A program made the translations under genes and the position numbers. Below, piece after piece: positions 12,201-27,200 of a stretch of 64,000 bases of DNA. This DNA comes from Symsagittifera roscoffensis (lineage: Eukaryota > Xenacoelomorpha > Acoela > Convolutidae). Position 1 is the first letter of the stretch, and every line of letters begins with the position of its first letter. The notes below the pieces were generated by a model. The model was not told where the DNA came from, made no database searches, and worked only from the letters and a program-made list of their open reading frames with translations. Location of the stretch: NCBI RefSeq assembly GCF_963678635.1, contig NC_087065.1:40489430-40553429 (forward strand), in the 5' to 3' direction.

Positions 12201-15200
12201 GCAGTGAAGTTTTGATCAACTGCATCGAAAATTGCTACGTCGGTTTTAGGCTAAGCGAGTTTTGTGTTCCGACCATTGAAAATGGGGAGGAACTTTGTGT
12301 TCGGGTGTTTAAGTTTTTTTCAACTTTTTATTTTGTTTACTGCTCCAATCCTTGTAGTTTTCGAGATATGACTTGTTTTATGATTTTAATTTTAATTTGT
12401 CAGAATACTTAAATTTATTAAAAATCAAAAATCCTTGTAGTTGGTTACTGTGAGAATTCAAATGTGAGAATCTAATTAACTGTGAGAATCCAAATGCAAC
12501 TGCTCTTTTGCTCTTAGTTTCCAAGATGTTACGTTTGTTATGTATTTTTTTCAATTGTTCAAAGAACTTAGATATTGAAAAAATTTCACAAAATTTGAAG
12601 TTTCTTTTTCTATAGTGAGGCTCTGTCAGGGTACTTACAGGAGTTGCAATATTTGCCTCCAAATATGACTGCTCAATTATCTGCAGTTTTCGAGAAAATC
12701 ACAAAAGATATCTGCTCTTTTGTGATTTTTTCAACTAATTTCAAAGTTCCCAACCCTGTAGCTAGAAGTTGTCAGAGTTCATTCAGAGGCTGTGAGTCTT
12801 GCCCCCATAAAAATGACTGCTCACATACTTGTAGCTTTCCAGATATGGCGCTTTTTGTGACTCTTCAAAAAAATGTTTCAAATAACTTAAATTTCATGTT
12901 TTTAAAGTTTGAAATTCCTAACTCTGCAGTTGGCGGATCTCAGAGTACTCTGGGGGTTGCGAACCTTTTATCTAAATGTGACTGCTCAAATCCTGGCAAT
13001 TTTCGAAATGTGACGTTTTTTTATGGGTTTTTCAAAAAAAATGTTTAAAAAATTTAAGTTTGAAGTTTTTCAACGTTAGAAATTCCCAACCCTGCAGTTG
13101 GGGGAGTCAGAATACTTTCAGGGATTGTAAATCGTGCCTCCAATTATAAGTAATCAAATCTGTGTACTTTTCAAGATCTGGCATTTTGAATGGTTTTTTC
13201 AAAAAAATGTTTTTGAAAAATTAAGTTTAAAACTTCTTGTAATTTGAAGTTAAAACATGTAGTTGGGTACTGTGAGAGTTTTCTCAGGCATTGGAAATCT
13301 GGCGCCTAATGCGACTGCTCACTGGCATTTATTTCCGAGATGTGACGTTTCTGAATTTATTTTTATAGTTTTTAGAGAACTTTGATATGAAAAACTTCAC
13401 AAAACCTTATGGTTTTTCAAAATTCGAACTAAAATAAAACCTTACAAAATGTGAAATAACGAAGCTCAAGGAATGCAATTTTTTTTCCAATATTTACGGT
13501 TTTTTATGAGTTGTTAAAAGTTTGAAGCCCGAGTTTCTTTACACGCTAGTTTTTGTTATTTTAGTGTTAACTCAGCGGTTCTGAAAGGTAGGTTCTCATA
13601 TAGCAGACAATTTAAGTTTTACAAAAATATTAAGTGCAATTCAGATTTATCATTTAAATTTAAACTACACTTTGAGTCAAAACATAATCGTTACTATTTT
13701 TTGTTTGTATTCGGTTGTAACTTTGTATTCGGTTGTTTTTTTTTTTGCTTTTTGTTTTCCAAGCAAAATCAGGCACCACAAATAATCATCGGACAAGGTC
13801 AAGTGATATATCATGTTAAAGCCCTTTCAGTCGTGATTCGAACAACACTAATTTTTTTTAAAAACTTTTCCTGGTGTTGAGAACAACCGGTCTGAGTTTT
13901 TTCATTTTTCTATGTTCCAGCGAGTAAAGCGATCGAGTAACGTTTGTTTTTATTTCACTTGCGAAGCAAGTGTATTAGTACCTTCTTTTTTTCTAACCTA
14001 AGTCGCAAATATTGGTACCACTTTTGGGGCACCTTTACAGCTTTTTCTTTGCATGTGCTTTGACATTCGAATAGTAATAAGTTAGCACAGTTGATGCATT
14101 TTTAATTCATCAATTGAACCGAAAAAAGTGATTTGATCCATAAAAAAATTGATAACTCGATTTCAGAAATTTTCTAACTCAATATATCTCGCAGTTTTTT
14201 GAAATGCATAGTTTATACATAATGTGACTTTATGCTTTGCTATTTATTTTATGCAAAGCTAGTGTGGATGCCCTCAGTTTGTTACATTCCAAATTTTTAC
14301 TTGCAAAATTGAGTCTATTTGTATTTGGTGCCATTTATGCTGAATCGCATTGGCAATTAATAAGTATATGAAGCTGCTCTATTCGTGACTAGTGTTTGTC
14401 GGTTGATAAGCTTGCGTGGCTGAGTGGATAGTGTGCGAGACTCAAAATCTCTTGATTGCAGTAGGCCGCAGATTCGAATCCTCGTAGCCGAGTTTTTGCC
14501 AATTCGAGGTTTATTTCTACTTTTTCTTATTTAACTTCATAGAGCTGTTTTCATGAAGTTTTATCATCACACGAAGTATAAAAAAGACACTAACTTGAAC
14601 AAAACGATTTTTTTTTCTGAGAATATGTTCGGAACATTCTGTGCTACTTGCAGAGCAACCGGCTATCCATGTTTTCATATGAAGTTTTTTTTTCAATGGT
14701 TTTTATCATTGAAAGTGGGCAGGGAGTTTAAGTTCGAATATGTTGATATGGTCACAAGAACGTCTAACGAAATGAGAAATATACCGTATTAGAGCCTTTC
14801 AATTGACGATTTGAGCTGCAATTTTTCTAAAATTAGGCAATTAAATTGCTACTATTGTTCAACATTGAGAAGTGCTAATTTGGTTTTTTTTAATTAGTAA
14901 AATCAGTAGTTTAATAAATTAGTAATAATTGGTAAAGAAATAGCAAAGTGGAAACCACGAAAAACAGGTTTTTTTCCCTCGTAAGATCTTTTAAAATGGC
15001 CTGGTGGAGAAAGAAATGGGAACATTAAAAAATTGTGAGCTCTATTCTTCACTAACTTTATTTAAATTGAGATTGTTATACAAGATTGTGTTATGTTATG
15101 AGTTGAAGTTTTTCAAACCACATTGAGTGCTTAGCCAATGTCCTCCATTTTCAAAATCAGTGCATTGCTTTAATTCTATTTGACAGTTTGATAGCTTGTG

Positions 15201-18200
15201 TTTTATCTTATCCACTTTTCCGTTGACTGGTGTTTGGAAAACAGGTAGATGGCATGGCGCTGCTGTGAACAGTTCTTAGGTTCTAACTCTGGAGGTCCGG
15301 ATTTAAAATCTGGTAGCTGCTAAGTTGGTGTTACCTATGTTTTGTATTATCTTGTTTTTTGAGCACCTTTTTATTGTTTTCTTGCCCGTATTTGCGAGCG
15401 TTTGTGTGTCAGTTTTCTGATAACACTTTTAAATAGTCTATGAATGAAGGGAAGACACTTATGTAGGTCGCGATTAATTTTCCTCTTTTTTCAGGAAAAA
15501 ATTAAGCTCAAACTTGATTATTTTTTTGCGGTTTGATTTTTGTTTAAGTTTAGTTCGTTTTCAGTTCCAAAGTAGATAGCAATTTTTAGATTTCCCAACG
15601 GAGTAAGAAAATTATCTATCGATTCAGTTTTCTTGGAATGGTTTAATTATTTTGTTGAAACAGTGTCAATCATAATTTAATTTTTATGTTCGAAGTGCAG
15701 TTGTTTTTGCTGTGAAATTCGAAAATTGCAGTTTTTATGATCCGATGAACGTATTTCAGACTCTTCCATAGGTTGTGATGATTTTTTTCTTTTTCCTGGA
15801 AAAGTATAAAATTTGTTCTCAAGTTTACTTTTTCGCGTTTTGACTTCAGTTTAAGTTCAGTTCATTTCTTTTGTTAAAAGGAGGGCAAATTCAACTATCG
15901 AACAGCAGAAGTTTAAAGGTCGCCAATACCGTGATCAACTTTAAATTTTGAAAAAAAATACGCTTGCGAATCGTAATCGTTATCAAAACGTAATATAGAC
16001 TTTTTTCGGGTTAACAACTTGTTCAACAAAATCTCTTGGTTCATAATGAATTCTAATTTTTAAGCGTCTGGGACACTTATTCTGGAGGCAACGAATAGGC
16101 CTGGAACTGCAAAGGTACTGAGTTCGAATCTGACCAGGACCTATTTTTTTTCAAACGGTAAATATTGTTTCAAATAGAATTAGTGGCCAATTATTTAGCT
16201 TATCTGTTGTCGACTTAGATGCAGAATTAGCTTGCTGCATGCAGTTTTCATTGTAGCTGCTTTTTATGATTTTTTACTCGCATTTTTTAATTCTACTTTT
16301 CGCCTAGAAAATTTTTTGGCCTGAATGATTTCGGTTTATATTTTATCGGCTTAATCGTCTAATTTTGGGTTGTTCGAGGGAACCATAATTTCTTTGCTTT
16401 CCTCCGGGTTGCACAAAACGTTAAAGTCTCAGAATAGATTTTATAGTTCAAAGTTTTTCATTGCAACAATTTTATATTCGCTCAAAAACAATTTTCATTT
16501 TCGTTCAAAATGAATTTTCGTTAAAAGCGGTCGAATGTGTTTCTGGACGTGTTTTTTGCCAATAGAACATGATTCCAGACAACATTTTGAATTTTTTTTA
16601 GTTGTTCGAAAGAGTTACCGTTGTTTTTAGACTTACGTGATCTCTTTTTCTTTCCTGTCTGCTAACTTGCATTGCTGTTTTCGTGGTATCGCAAGTGATG
16701 CAAAGCTCCGCTTCGCCTCTGTGTTCAATTATCACATTTCCCTGCAAAATGAAAATTTTACATATGATCAAGTTTTCTCAAATTGGGTTAACTTTATCAA
16801 AAAAAGTGTCAAGCATACATTTTTCTAGAAATTCAAAGAGCTTTCAAGCCATCTATTTTTTGTTGAAATTCAAAAGTTTCTTCAAAAGTTCTTAAAACTC
16901 TTTTCTTGCGTTCATTTACTGTTTTCCAACTGTCTGTTGGCCATGTTTTCAAAAAATAAGTCAGTAGTTTTTGTTTCATACCGTTCATTTTAGCGTTTCC
17001 AGCTGTCAGCGAGCGTCGTGTAGTAATAGGAGTCTTCTTTTTTTGCAATCCAACTTATATCAAATAGTGTTCTTTTTGGTGGCAATTGTGCGCATAACAT
17101 TAGACTAGACTTACTTTATTAGTGGCTAGTGTTAATGAGAAACTCGAGTTTTTGCTGCAAATGCGAGGACGTGAGAATCTTAATCTCCAGGCTGGCGGTT
17201 CGAAAGTTTTATTTTTCAAGGCTAGTTTTGTAATTTTTCCTCATTTCACTTTTTACAACAATTTTTGGTGTTTTATTGCTTGTTTGCGAACTGTATCTTT
17301 GCCTCTGAGTTAGTTCTAAAGTTTTTTTCGTTATCAAAAAATTTGATAATTTTGCCTGCTATAATGTGCATAACTTTCTAGATAATAATTGAAAAACGTT
17401 AGTCTGAATATTTGAGTTCGTCAACATTTTTGATTCTTTGTTGTGCACGTTTTAATACAAGTATTTTTCTGTTTTTGTAGGTCAGATGCGGCCAGCTTGT
17501 TTCAATTCTTTCCAGTGAACAAGGTGTTTCAGAACATGAGCAATGCTTTAAACAACTCAAGACTTGCGAACCAATGGCCCACGCCGGTTACGTCATCGCC
17601 GACTCCCGCTGCGACATCCTACTATGGGTCAAATGACAACAACACAGGGACAAACATGCAACATCATCATCACACAATGCAGGATTACAACAATGGGGTG
17701 CATCAAGGGTATAACAGTCGAAACAGTCAAGCTCAACAGGGAGCGCATAACAGTCACGGTGGTCACGAGATGAAACAGGAGGCACATAATAAAGGGACGT
17801 CAAAATATAATCAGGTTAGGTTTGCTCACGAATTTCAGTAGACTTAACCATATGGTTTGTGTTCCCTATTGAAAATCAACTGAGATAAAATTTTAAATAA
17901 AAACCATGCTATTAGAATGGTCAACTTATTTTTTAGTGTAGCCATGAAAAAGCGTTCCTGCCCGTTAAGTGGGTGCAGCTGAAAATTGTCTGTAGCTTGA
18001 TGGTTTTTAAATTGAATTTTTCAGTCAAGTCGTCATGAAAGCGAGAAACGAGACGCGAGGGCAAGAAACTTGTATGAAAGCATGTCAGAAATCTCCGATC
18101 GAAATAAATCGATGACTCCAGCTTCACAAAGCCAACAATCAACATTAAACACATCGGATGACAATTCTAACAGACGAAGATTTGCCAAGCGAGACATGCA

Positions 18201-21200
18201 GATGCAGATACAGCCTAGTTACGGAAAAAGTAAGTGATACATGAATTTGTTTATGAATTGAGGTTTTCTACGGTGACATTAAACGAACAAACGCTAATAT
18301 TGATAATATGGATGAATTTAAGCTAATTACCCTGTATTTTTTCACTTTGGTGAGCTTTTTTTATTGTGGTTCAGCTAGCTTATTGTTGCGTATTAGCTTC
18401 TTATATGACAAGATTGATGTTATTGTGTTAATTTTATAGGCGTTTAAAGTTTTAAAAAATATTTTTCTAAAAATTCTTTTTTTAATTTTTTTGAAGTTTA
18501 ATTATTCTTTTTAAAATTTCATTGTTCTTTTTTCTTCGTTCATGTGATCTTTGTTTTTAGCAAGCAATCGAAAGGTTTTTTATACATCCGGATGTTCTTG
18601 ATGGACATGCAATTTGTTTGGTACCATGATTTTCAGCGAAGTTTCTAGGTGGATTTAGGAATTTCTGGATCATGATTTTTGAACCGGAACTTCTTTTTTC
18701 GTATCCTTTCCATCTAATAGTAATCAGAAAAATATAATGGAATTTGTTAAGCTTGAATGCTTTATGTTTTGGCCATTAAGTTGTATAAGAATTGCAAAAT
18801 TTTCCTGGGTTTTCAGCTGACGGTTTCCGCTTAATTAATTTATTGTTTCTTTTTTAAGAGAGCCAGATTTTATTTCGAACCGATATGTAGTTGGTATTGC
18901 TTTGCTTCACCTCTGTGTAAATAACCCAATCCTTATACTCTCGAGAGCAGGTGTCTTACCTCAAAGAAACTCTCAGCTTGGCTTAGAGGTAATGCGGTTT
19001 CCTCTGGACCCTAAGGTTCGGGTTTCTATTTCCGTTTTTTCAGTATGCATAAAATTGGAAAAAAAATTCCTGGAAAAATTGAATGGTCATACTTTCGTTT
19101 GCCTGCTTATGTTTTGTCGGCCACATCGCGGAATTTTTATGCGACCAGCAGTTTACGTCCTAGATGCAAGTCTTCGATTTATTCTTGTAATTTGTTAACT
19201 TAAGAGCCCTGGTTTAGTTTTTTCCGCTTTAAAGCTTCTTTCGGCCTAAATGGTTCCGGCCTTTAATTTTATCGGCTTAGTTCCAATATTCTGTCTCTTC
19301 AAGCGTAAATATTGATTGTGTTAAGAAAATCAGGTAGTTTGTGAGGCAGAAGTTCAAAGTTAATTGCTCTGAAAGTTTCAAGTACAACAATTTCGTATTG
19401 CACTTTTTATCGACTCAATGGGCGTCTACCCACGTATTGTCGACTTAGTGTCCGCTAAGTAAAAACAAAAAGTCTTTTTTTTATTTTGTTATTTTCGGCT
19501 CATTTTCTATAGTCGCACGCTTGAACTTCTGTGCTTGCGCTTTGTCAAAAGAGATGCGAAGCTAGGCTTTGTATCTGTATCACGCCTTGCGATTAGCGAC
19601 CGTTATCAAATTAGAATAAATACTTTTTCTCCATTTGAAACGTATAACAAAATATCTCATTTTATCATTTTAATTTTCTGAGCCTGCACTTTTGACAACC
19701 TACAGACATCTGTTTAGTATATCTGCAATTAAGTACGCGTTGTATTCCTTTTTTATGTTGGTTCTAATTTTGCATTTTGCACCCGGTGTAGTTTCAGTTG
19801 TTTCGTTTTTTTTTCTATCTATTTGGCAGGGGTGGATCTAAGTTTTTCTCAAGGGGGGGGGGGGGGGTGGACCAAATTGATTTTCCGATATTTCCCAAAG
19901 CACTAAAAAGTCCATGTTTTGACCAGAATTTGTGCGCCGCAGGCAAAATTTAAAAAAACAAGGCCTTAAAGGCTTCTTTTGAAAAAAATTTACCAAAAAA
20001 TTGCGTTTTTTCGGCGCGCGCACCCCCTTAAAGTTAGCGTATATAGGCAGAAAGATTTTGGGTCCGTCAGCCAAAAAGGGATATCTCAAAATAGTTCAAA
20101 GGGGGGCCCTTTGGCTCGGCAGGGGGTCGAATCCCTGAGGGGGGGAAGCGTCCGCCCCTCTCCCCTAAATCCGCTTCTGCTATTTGGTGTTAAAATGTTT
20201 CGGCTGATATTATCTACTAATGGCCTGATATTGCGTCGTTTGATGAACGAAAAAAAATTGAATGCTTTTTGTCTTGAGGCTTGAAAAGTTATTAGAGATT
20301 TTTATGAAAACATTTTTTTTTCAGCGAAACGGGTGTCTGTTGAAGTATTGTCGGCTTTGTTAACGCGTCTTAAGTTTTGTTCCTATTTTTATTTGACTGA
20401 ATTGGCATGCTTTTATTGAAATGATTTTTACACTAGACAAATCGAAACGAACAAACATTCTCGAACTTGGATATTTTTAGTTTTTTGCGACTTAGCGTCT
20501 TTGGTCTGATTTTCTGTCGACTAGTTTACCCGCTCATATATGTGTTGTTACACGCCTACTTCGCTTGTTTGTAAATTATCCAATCATTCTGGGTGGTAAA
20601 TTGGATGGTACAATCTCTTCTAAAGATACGAGAATGTAATCTTCGCGACATTTATAAAAAAAATTGTATATAGAAATTTATTCAACTAAGCTAAATTGCA
20701 AATAAAAGTTACGTTTATATTTTATCCTTTTCAGACTCATAAGTTTTAAAAAGCGCGCAAAATACACAAAAAAAATCTGGAGCATGCCAAAAGTGGTATT
20801 TGAAAGAATAATATCTATTTTTATGTGCCACATTTTTAGCTGCAGTCAAGGTATGATTAATCAATTGAAACATGAATTAATTAGTATTTTACATTCCACT
20901 TCAGACACTATTTCATCGCAGTTCCAATATCAGAAGCGGTGCAAGAAGGATACGTTCTGCGTTGTCATTCCAGACGAAGTGGGAACATCAGCCTACTATT
21001 GTACAAATGTACTCTATGAGATCCCAATTCAGATTTGGAACCCTACAGTTTGGAAGATGGAGATCGCAACTAAGATCAGAAACAGCACGAACACTCGTCA
21101 TTTGATGCCATTTGCTGAATACCCTTTCCAGACAGAAGGAAGTTTCTTGTTAGGATCAAATGAAACCACTAAATTGAAAGTATTCTTTAAAAGCCAATAT

Positions 21201-24200
21201 CCTGCGGATTACGTTGCGGAGTTGGTGGTTGAGGCAAAATCTCTGAGAAATAACATGGACACTCGCCAGGAGTCATTTGTAAAGAGCGTCAAAATCAGTG
21301 CAAATGCCGATGACATGCACATTGTGCCCTTCCGGATGCTTCCAAGCGGGTAAGAAACTCGTAGTCGTCTTTTTTATTGTCACAAAAAGATCATATGCAG
21401 CACATTGTATATCAAATCATGTGAAAGAACGTTGCTGAATTTCGTAACAGTTTTCACGGTTATTCTGGAACTGAATAGTTTTGCACAGTTTAGTGGCATT
21501 TTGTCTAGAGTGAGAAATTTACATCACAGGGGTCGTCTTCTCTTAGACAATTGTTTTTTTTATATGGTGTTTAAAGTCTTGATATTTTCGTCTGTGGTTA
21601 TCGCGTACCAAGTAATGATGGCTAAACGTGTTCAGAATAATAACCTTCATGAGTTGATTGGAATAATAAGCAATTTGTTGTTCCGATCATTGACAATGGG
21701 GATGAACTTTGCATTCTGTTGTTTCAGTTTTTTAAAGTTTTCTTTTGTTTTCCACGCAAAATCACGTGCCACAAATAATCATCGGAAAACGCCGTGTGGT
21801 AAATTTTGTTTAAGCATTTTCAGTCGTGATTCGAACAATATTTTTCGAGAAAAACCTGTTTTAATTTTTTTCTGTTGTAATTTCAAGCGATTAAAGCGAT
21901 CGACTAACATTCGTTCTATGAAAATTGGTGGTCTAGAAAAAAAAACCCGAAACTAGAAAAAAATAATCTTTAAGCTTCTGTTGAAGCGTTTGCTCGGCAG
22001 TAAAAGTTCTCCAAAAAGTTAAAAATTATTTCGCACAAAAGATAACTTTTTTATCAGTTTTTTTTTCATTTTTTATTCCGTTTTTGAAGGAAACTGTTGT
22101 CGATTAGTCGTAATTCACTCACATTCTACGAGTTTGTTAAGCTTTCTCATCACATTTAGAACAAAAAAAAACGTTTATGTAATGAAAAAAAAAAACCTTA
22201 TAGTGTAATTTTTTTATGAGGCCGGAACATTCTGTGCTACTTGCACAACAACCAGCTATGATTGTTTCAATTGTGTCGTTTCTAGAATTCATTAAATCAT
22301 TTAATACTGAAAGCAGATTCCGAATCAAAGTTTTGCTAGATAGGTTTCTAAAACTAATTGGAAGAAGACCAATTTTCAAATTTCTTCCTTTTTGTTTTAA
22401 TTTTTCCCAGAACACGCATTTGGAACAATTAGAGAGCCTCAATTCAATTTTGCACAAAAACACCACAGAACATTTCTTTACCTTTTCTCAAAAGTCGGAG
22501 TAACGACATGAGTAGGCGTTTTCAGTTGATTACGAATTAATGCTACGATGTTTTGCATTCCTGCGAAAATAAAACAAGCAAATACGGAGTTCATCGATGA
22601 TAGAAATATCAAAAGTAGGCGAGCGGACTGCAGATGACATAGAAGACTTTTACAAACGTTTAAATTGTAAGAGAATATCTGAAAAAAATTGAAAAGATCT
22701 TCATTTTTTGGCTCAAGTTTTCAAATTGTTGTAATAGTTGGGTAATTAAGGCATTCAATCGTCGATCAAAATAAGTCTAAAAAACTTTTTTTTTGCACCG
22801 AGAATTTTAATGCTATGCTATTTTTACTTGATTCATTTGTAAAAGCTGGAATCACGACTAGCTCTACCGATGTTTCTTTTGTTCATAATCTAGCGCGGAA
22901 AATGCACCAGATTCCAAGTTCTTCCTTTTGCGTGATCGAAACGAAATCTCATTAGCAGTCCTTAAATCAGAGTTTTTGCACGGATATGAGCAGTCGCTGA
23001 GCTATTAGCATAGTTGACAGATTGGTATTTAGTTAATCTAACAACTGAATCGCTTTTTGCTATGCGTTAACTGATAGCTGTAATATAATTAAAACCGAGA
23101 ATCGTTGGAAAAATCAGCTTAAAAATTAAGGTTGGTTATAGTATTTCACACAGCTTTTAATGAAAATTATTTTATTGGAAATCATTTTTATGACCATGTG
23201 AAAAATGGGTAGTAACATTGTATTCAGGTGTATTTCTATTTCTTTTAATATATCATATTAAAACCTTTCAGTCGTGATTTTAAAATTTACGAAACGTTGT
23301 CACAGTATTGAGAAAAACAGGTTAAAAAAATTTGACTTCAGTCTAAACTCGGGCGAGCAGGCTTAGAATAGGTAATTTTTGCTCCATTTAGGCCGTGAAA
23401 ACTTAATTTTACTAAATTAAAGTTGTTTTGGAGTTTTTAGCGCCATTTGGAAAATAAAAAAATATTAAATTCAAAAAATATCGGACTTTTTGAGTTTTTT
23501 GTATTCTTAGTCATTTTTCAGTAAAAGTGTTGTCGAATTTGCCTAATTTACTATGACTGTCGATTATTCTTAAGTTTCATTTTTAGTTTTTTGTTCAGAT
23601 CCTTATATGAACTTTTGTTCAGATCCTTTTATGAATTTTTTATGAACTGGAACCAATTTGAAACTAGTATTTATGTCCATAAATTAATTTTAACTAACCA
23701 ACAATCATGATCCATAACTAACACTTACAATTATTTGTAACGCTGGAACTATTCATAGTTTCAGCATCAGAACAGAATAATTATAACTTAGAAGACAGTC
23801 ATTCTCCTTCAGAACTGTTCCAGATATCGAACTCACAAATACCATTATACACTAGATCTATTGAGACTAGGAGATATAAGAGTAAGATTAAGATCGGTAT
23901 TAGACTAAGAAGTTGCACGAATCTATCCGGACGAAAATAAGAGCGTGATGAACAGACAGTGTACCTTGTCTGAAGTTACTCTGTGGTGCGACCAAGAGTC
24001 TCGAGCTAGACCTTAACAAACTTAGATTTAGCAAATCCAATAGAAATAAGATTAAAAAATACATCACAAAATGTTCGATGGTATAGAAAACTGTTGGTAC
24101 TTAAATTAAAGTTAGATACATTAAATTTGTAAAAAGTTCCTTGCTTCTCAAGGACTCGTATCCTCATCTTTCATAACTTATGCTTCCTTGTTCCTTCATC

Positions 24201-27200
24201 TAAAACATAACCATAATCAATCAGAAACTAATATCATTTAAATTTTTATATCAACTTTTTCTGAAATTTATATTTTTTCTTTGGGCCTGAACTTTTATTT
24301 TAATTTTTCTTTAAGCCAGATCATCCAGGCTATCCTTGGATCGTTAATTTCAAACCTAATCCTAAATTTTAATTCATTTAAAAATATTTGATCATCAAGG
24401 CTTTCCTTGGATCAATCAGAACAAACCCACCTCCTAGTAAAAAGTTTTTAATGACCTCAAACGTCGATTCGCTCCCCAACCTTTAACAACGACCCAAGAT
24501 AAACAGAATTTTTTGATCAACTAACTAATATAATTAAGGTAAACAGTGAACAACTTCGGTTACTCATCCTTCACTTGAGCCCCTCTTAGTTGACCCCGGC
24601 TTAAACACATCATAAACTTTGTAACATCCAAAATAGTATCTAACGATCTACTTGTGTTCTTATTAAACCTGAACCTTGTGGATTGATTACTATTCTCCAA
24701 CCCTTGATCACAAATCACAACCTTAAGTAAGATTAAGTAAGTTTTTCTTAAAATAAAAATTAGTCACCGAGAAAGTACAAATTCCTTCTAACGAATCGCT
24801 ATACTCTCTCTCTTTTTCAAACCTGTCTACACTCGGCAACATATGACCCACGATTAGGATAACCCCACAAAAATCGTAAGAACTAACAGTTAAGGAAATA
24901 AAAAAATCTAACCCCTGGATTTTGCAACCATCACTCTAACACCTATGTCAAGAGATAATCTAGGAAACAAACAAACAGTACTCCACAATTGCCTAATTAA
25001 AAACGAAAAATACTATCGTGTAATTACATCACACAAACAAAAAATAGGATACATCAGATCGGAAAAACACAAGAAAAAAGGCAATACTCACAAAACAAAA
25101 ACAAATTATTAAACAAAATTTTTCCAAAACACGAAACGCAGTTTCGGAATCTGACACAACTACAATACAGGACCTTCACAACCTTCGAGATTTTATCGAC
25201 GACAAAAATAAACGAATAAACGACCAAAAATATTTTTCCGAATCAGAATCCACAACACCATCATCTATAAAAGGTAAACGCAGAATAAAAAATTCAGATC
25301 TTGGAAAACCAATAAGACTCTACTTGGAATCAATCAATAAGGCATATTGAAAGTTACACAATAACCGTAATTCCCCACAAAAATTGATTCAATACGACGA
25401 AAATTTTAATGATAATTCTATTCTTCCTTTTGTCATTCATCCACAAAGCGATCCCGCTAGAGGAGAAGTACAACTTTGCCATAATGTAATTGCAGAAGCC
25501 TTTATCTTTCTTCGGGTTCATGTGGAGCATCATGGGCTCTCTTAACGGTATTGACTTCCTTCGTTTCGGATAAGTTTTGTAGTTTCATCTTAACCTGTTT
25601 TTTTGGAACAACAGGTCTATATTGTTATAGCAGTTTGTTATCTTCTGTGAGGCAAGCAACCTAGCTTATGCTAATTTAATCTTAAAACTAACTTAACTCT
25701 TCCAATCCTACGTGCAATGTGAGCTGAAAATGTTCAGCTATACTAGGAGGGTAATTCCACAAACAGGATAATTAGATCTAGATCATGGTGCTAGATCTAA
25801 GTCTCTAATTTAGCTGAAATGCATGTTTTTTGCGTTATCGGATCAACCCGGCTCAAAGACTTATTGAGTTATGACGTGCTCTTCAAAGAACTGATGAATG
25901 CAGATGGCTGAATAACCATGCGAAGCTATATTCACACGGGCGAATAGCCACGTTAGAAGTTTTTTGCTCTTCGAGTTGCACCCCATGATTAGTTTTTGTC
26001 AAATTTTTCTGGTGCGGCTTTGAAAGCGAACTTTCACTGTTTAAGTTAGAAAGTTTAAGGCTGAATCCGTCGGCGAAGATTTTTTAAATATTTGAATTAG
26101 GGTTAAGATTTCTTTTTTGCTTTATGTTCGTCGATCTAAGAAGTTCTAAGGTCTGCGCGTTTTCGAAGATGGTTTTCAGATAGAAGTAATTGGCTAGCTG
26201 TTCATTATGCTCCCTTATAGAGAGTTTTGGATCATCATCTTTTAATTTTTTCAGCTGTTTGTTGACATTGTTTTACATAGTGACTCATTTGATATGGTAG
26301 GACCTATTCGGAGATACCACATAACCAGTTGAATCTGCTGCCAATGAAACCTGGAACCAGCCAGCTGACCGAAGTAATCGTCCAAAACAGATCAAGAGTG
26401 ACTGCCAATGTCTACATGGTCATCAATCAGCAGCAACAGTCAGGGCCAAGTGTCGGTGTGAGCAAATTCAATGAGTTGCAATTGGAGCGTCCCTTGAGCA
26501 AGTTGTCGTACAATACGCACGGCTATGTGGATCTTGGTGCGAACGGCATCAACTACGATCAATTTACGCTCACTTTGAAGACCAAAGTCCCTTTGTATTG
26601 CAAGGACACAAAGGCAAAAGTGAAAGTAAGTGTTCTATGATATATAACTCTTATGGGGCTAATATGTAGGCCCACCAAGAGCCGGTCTATTAGATCTGTA
26701 TTGCTGACCGTTATCATTGCTTATTAGCTGGCATCAGTAGAAAGTAAAGACGTCAAATAGGTTTGAAATTTTGGTGCTATCGAAATCAATCTAATATTAC
26801 AAAAATATTCAGAAATGAGCGAATAAAACTGATAAAATGTTACTTTGTTGTAGCTAATTCTAAGTTAAAACTATTAAAAAGAATAAGGAATTAAGATGAA
26901 TTAGTCGGTAAGTTAAAACATTAAAACAATGAGAGATCATTCTCTCCGCCGGAGAGAATGGCCAACGAAGGTCATATCAGAGTGACCATTTAAATAAACT
27001 AATATTTTTTGCAGTAATTGCAAAACATGATGTAAATCACAACATTCCCCTAAGCACGAAAAAATTTTAAATTACGAATAAAATAATGCACAACGACTAA
27101 CTAAGTCTGACTCCTTTCTCCCCCTTTAAGGACGAGGAAAAGAAAAAATTTAAGCGCCGTAAATGAGGAACTGACACTAACTAAAGCGCCCCTATGGGAT

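Larger units (their letters stand above)
12172..17480. other. 5.3-kb intron
   Basis: Contains a ~165-bp tandem array (12330-13430), repeats of the 'CACAAATAATCATCGGA...TTTCAGTCGTGATTCGAAC' type (13755-13850), tRNA-like units (14405, 15240, 17118), GTCGATGAACG copies (15430, 15738) and a hairpin-ended repeat (about 16300-16725). No coding exon is visible. Confidence 0.6.

Noticed and set aside
3141-14530. Functional tRNA genes at 3141, 8405 and 14405
   Set aside because: A- and B-box-like motifs are present, but acceptor and anticodon stems do not pair and the units are followed by repeat tails, so they are SINE-like.
21405-21956. 183-codon + strand open frame
   Set aside because: It follows an exon donor, runs through known dispersed repeats (CACAAATAATCATCGG block) and shows no domain; intronic chance frame.
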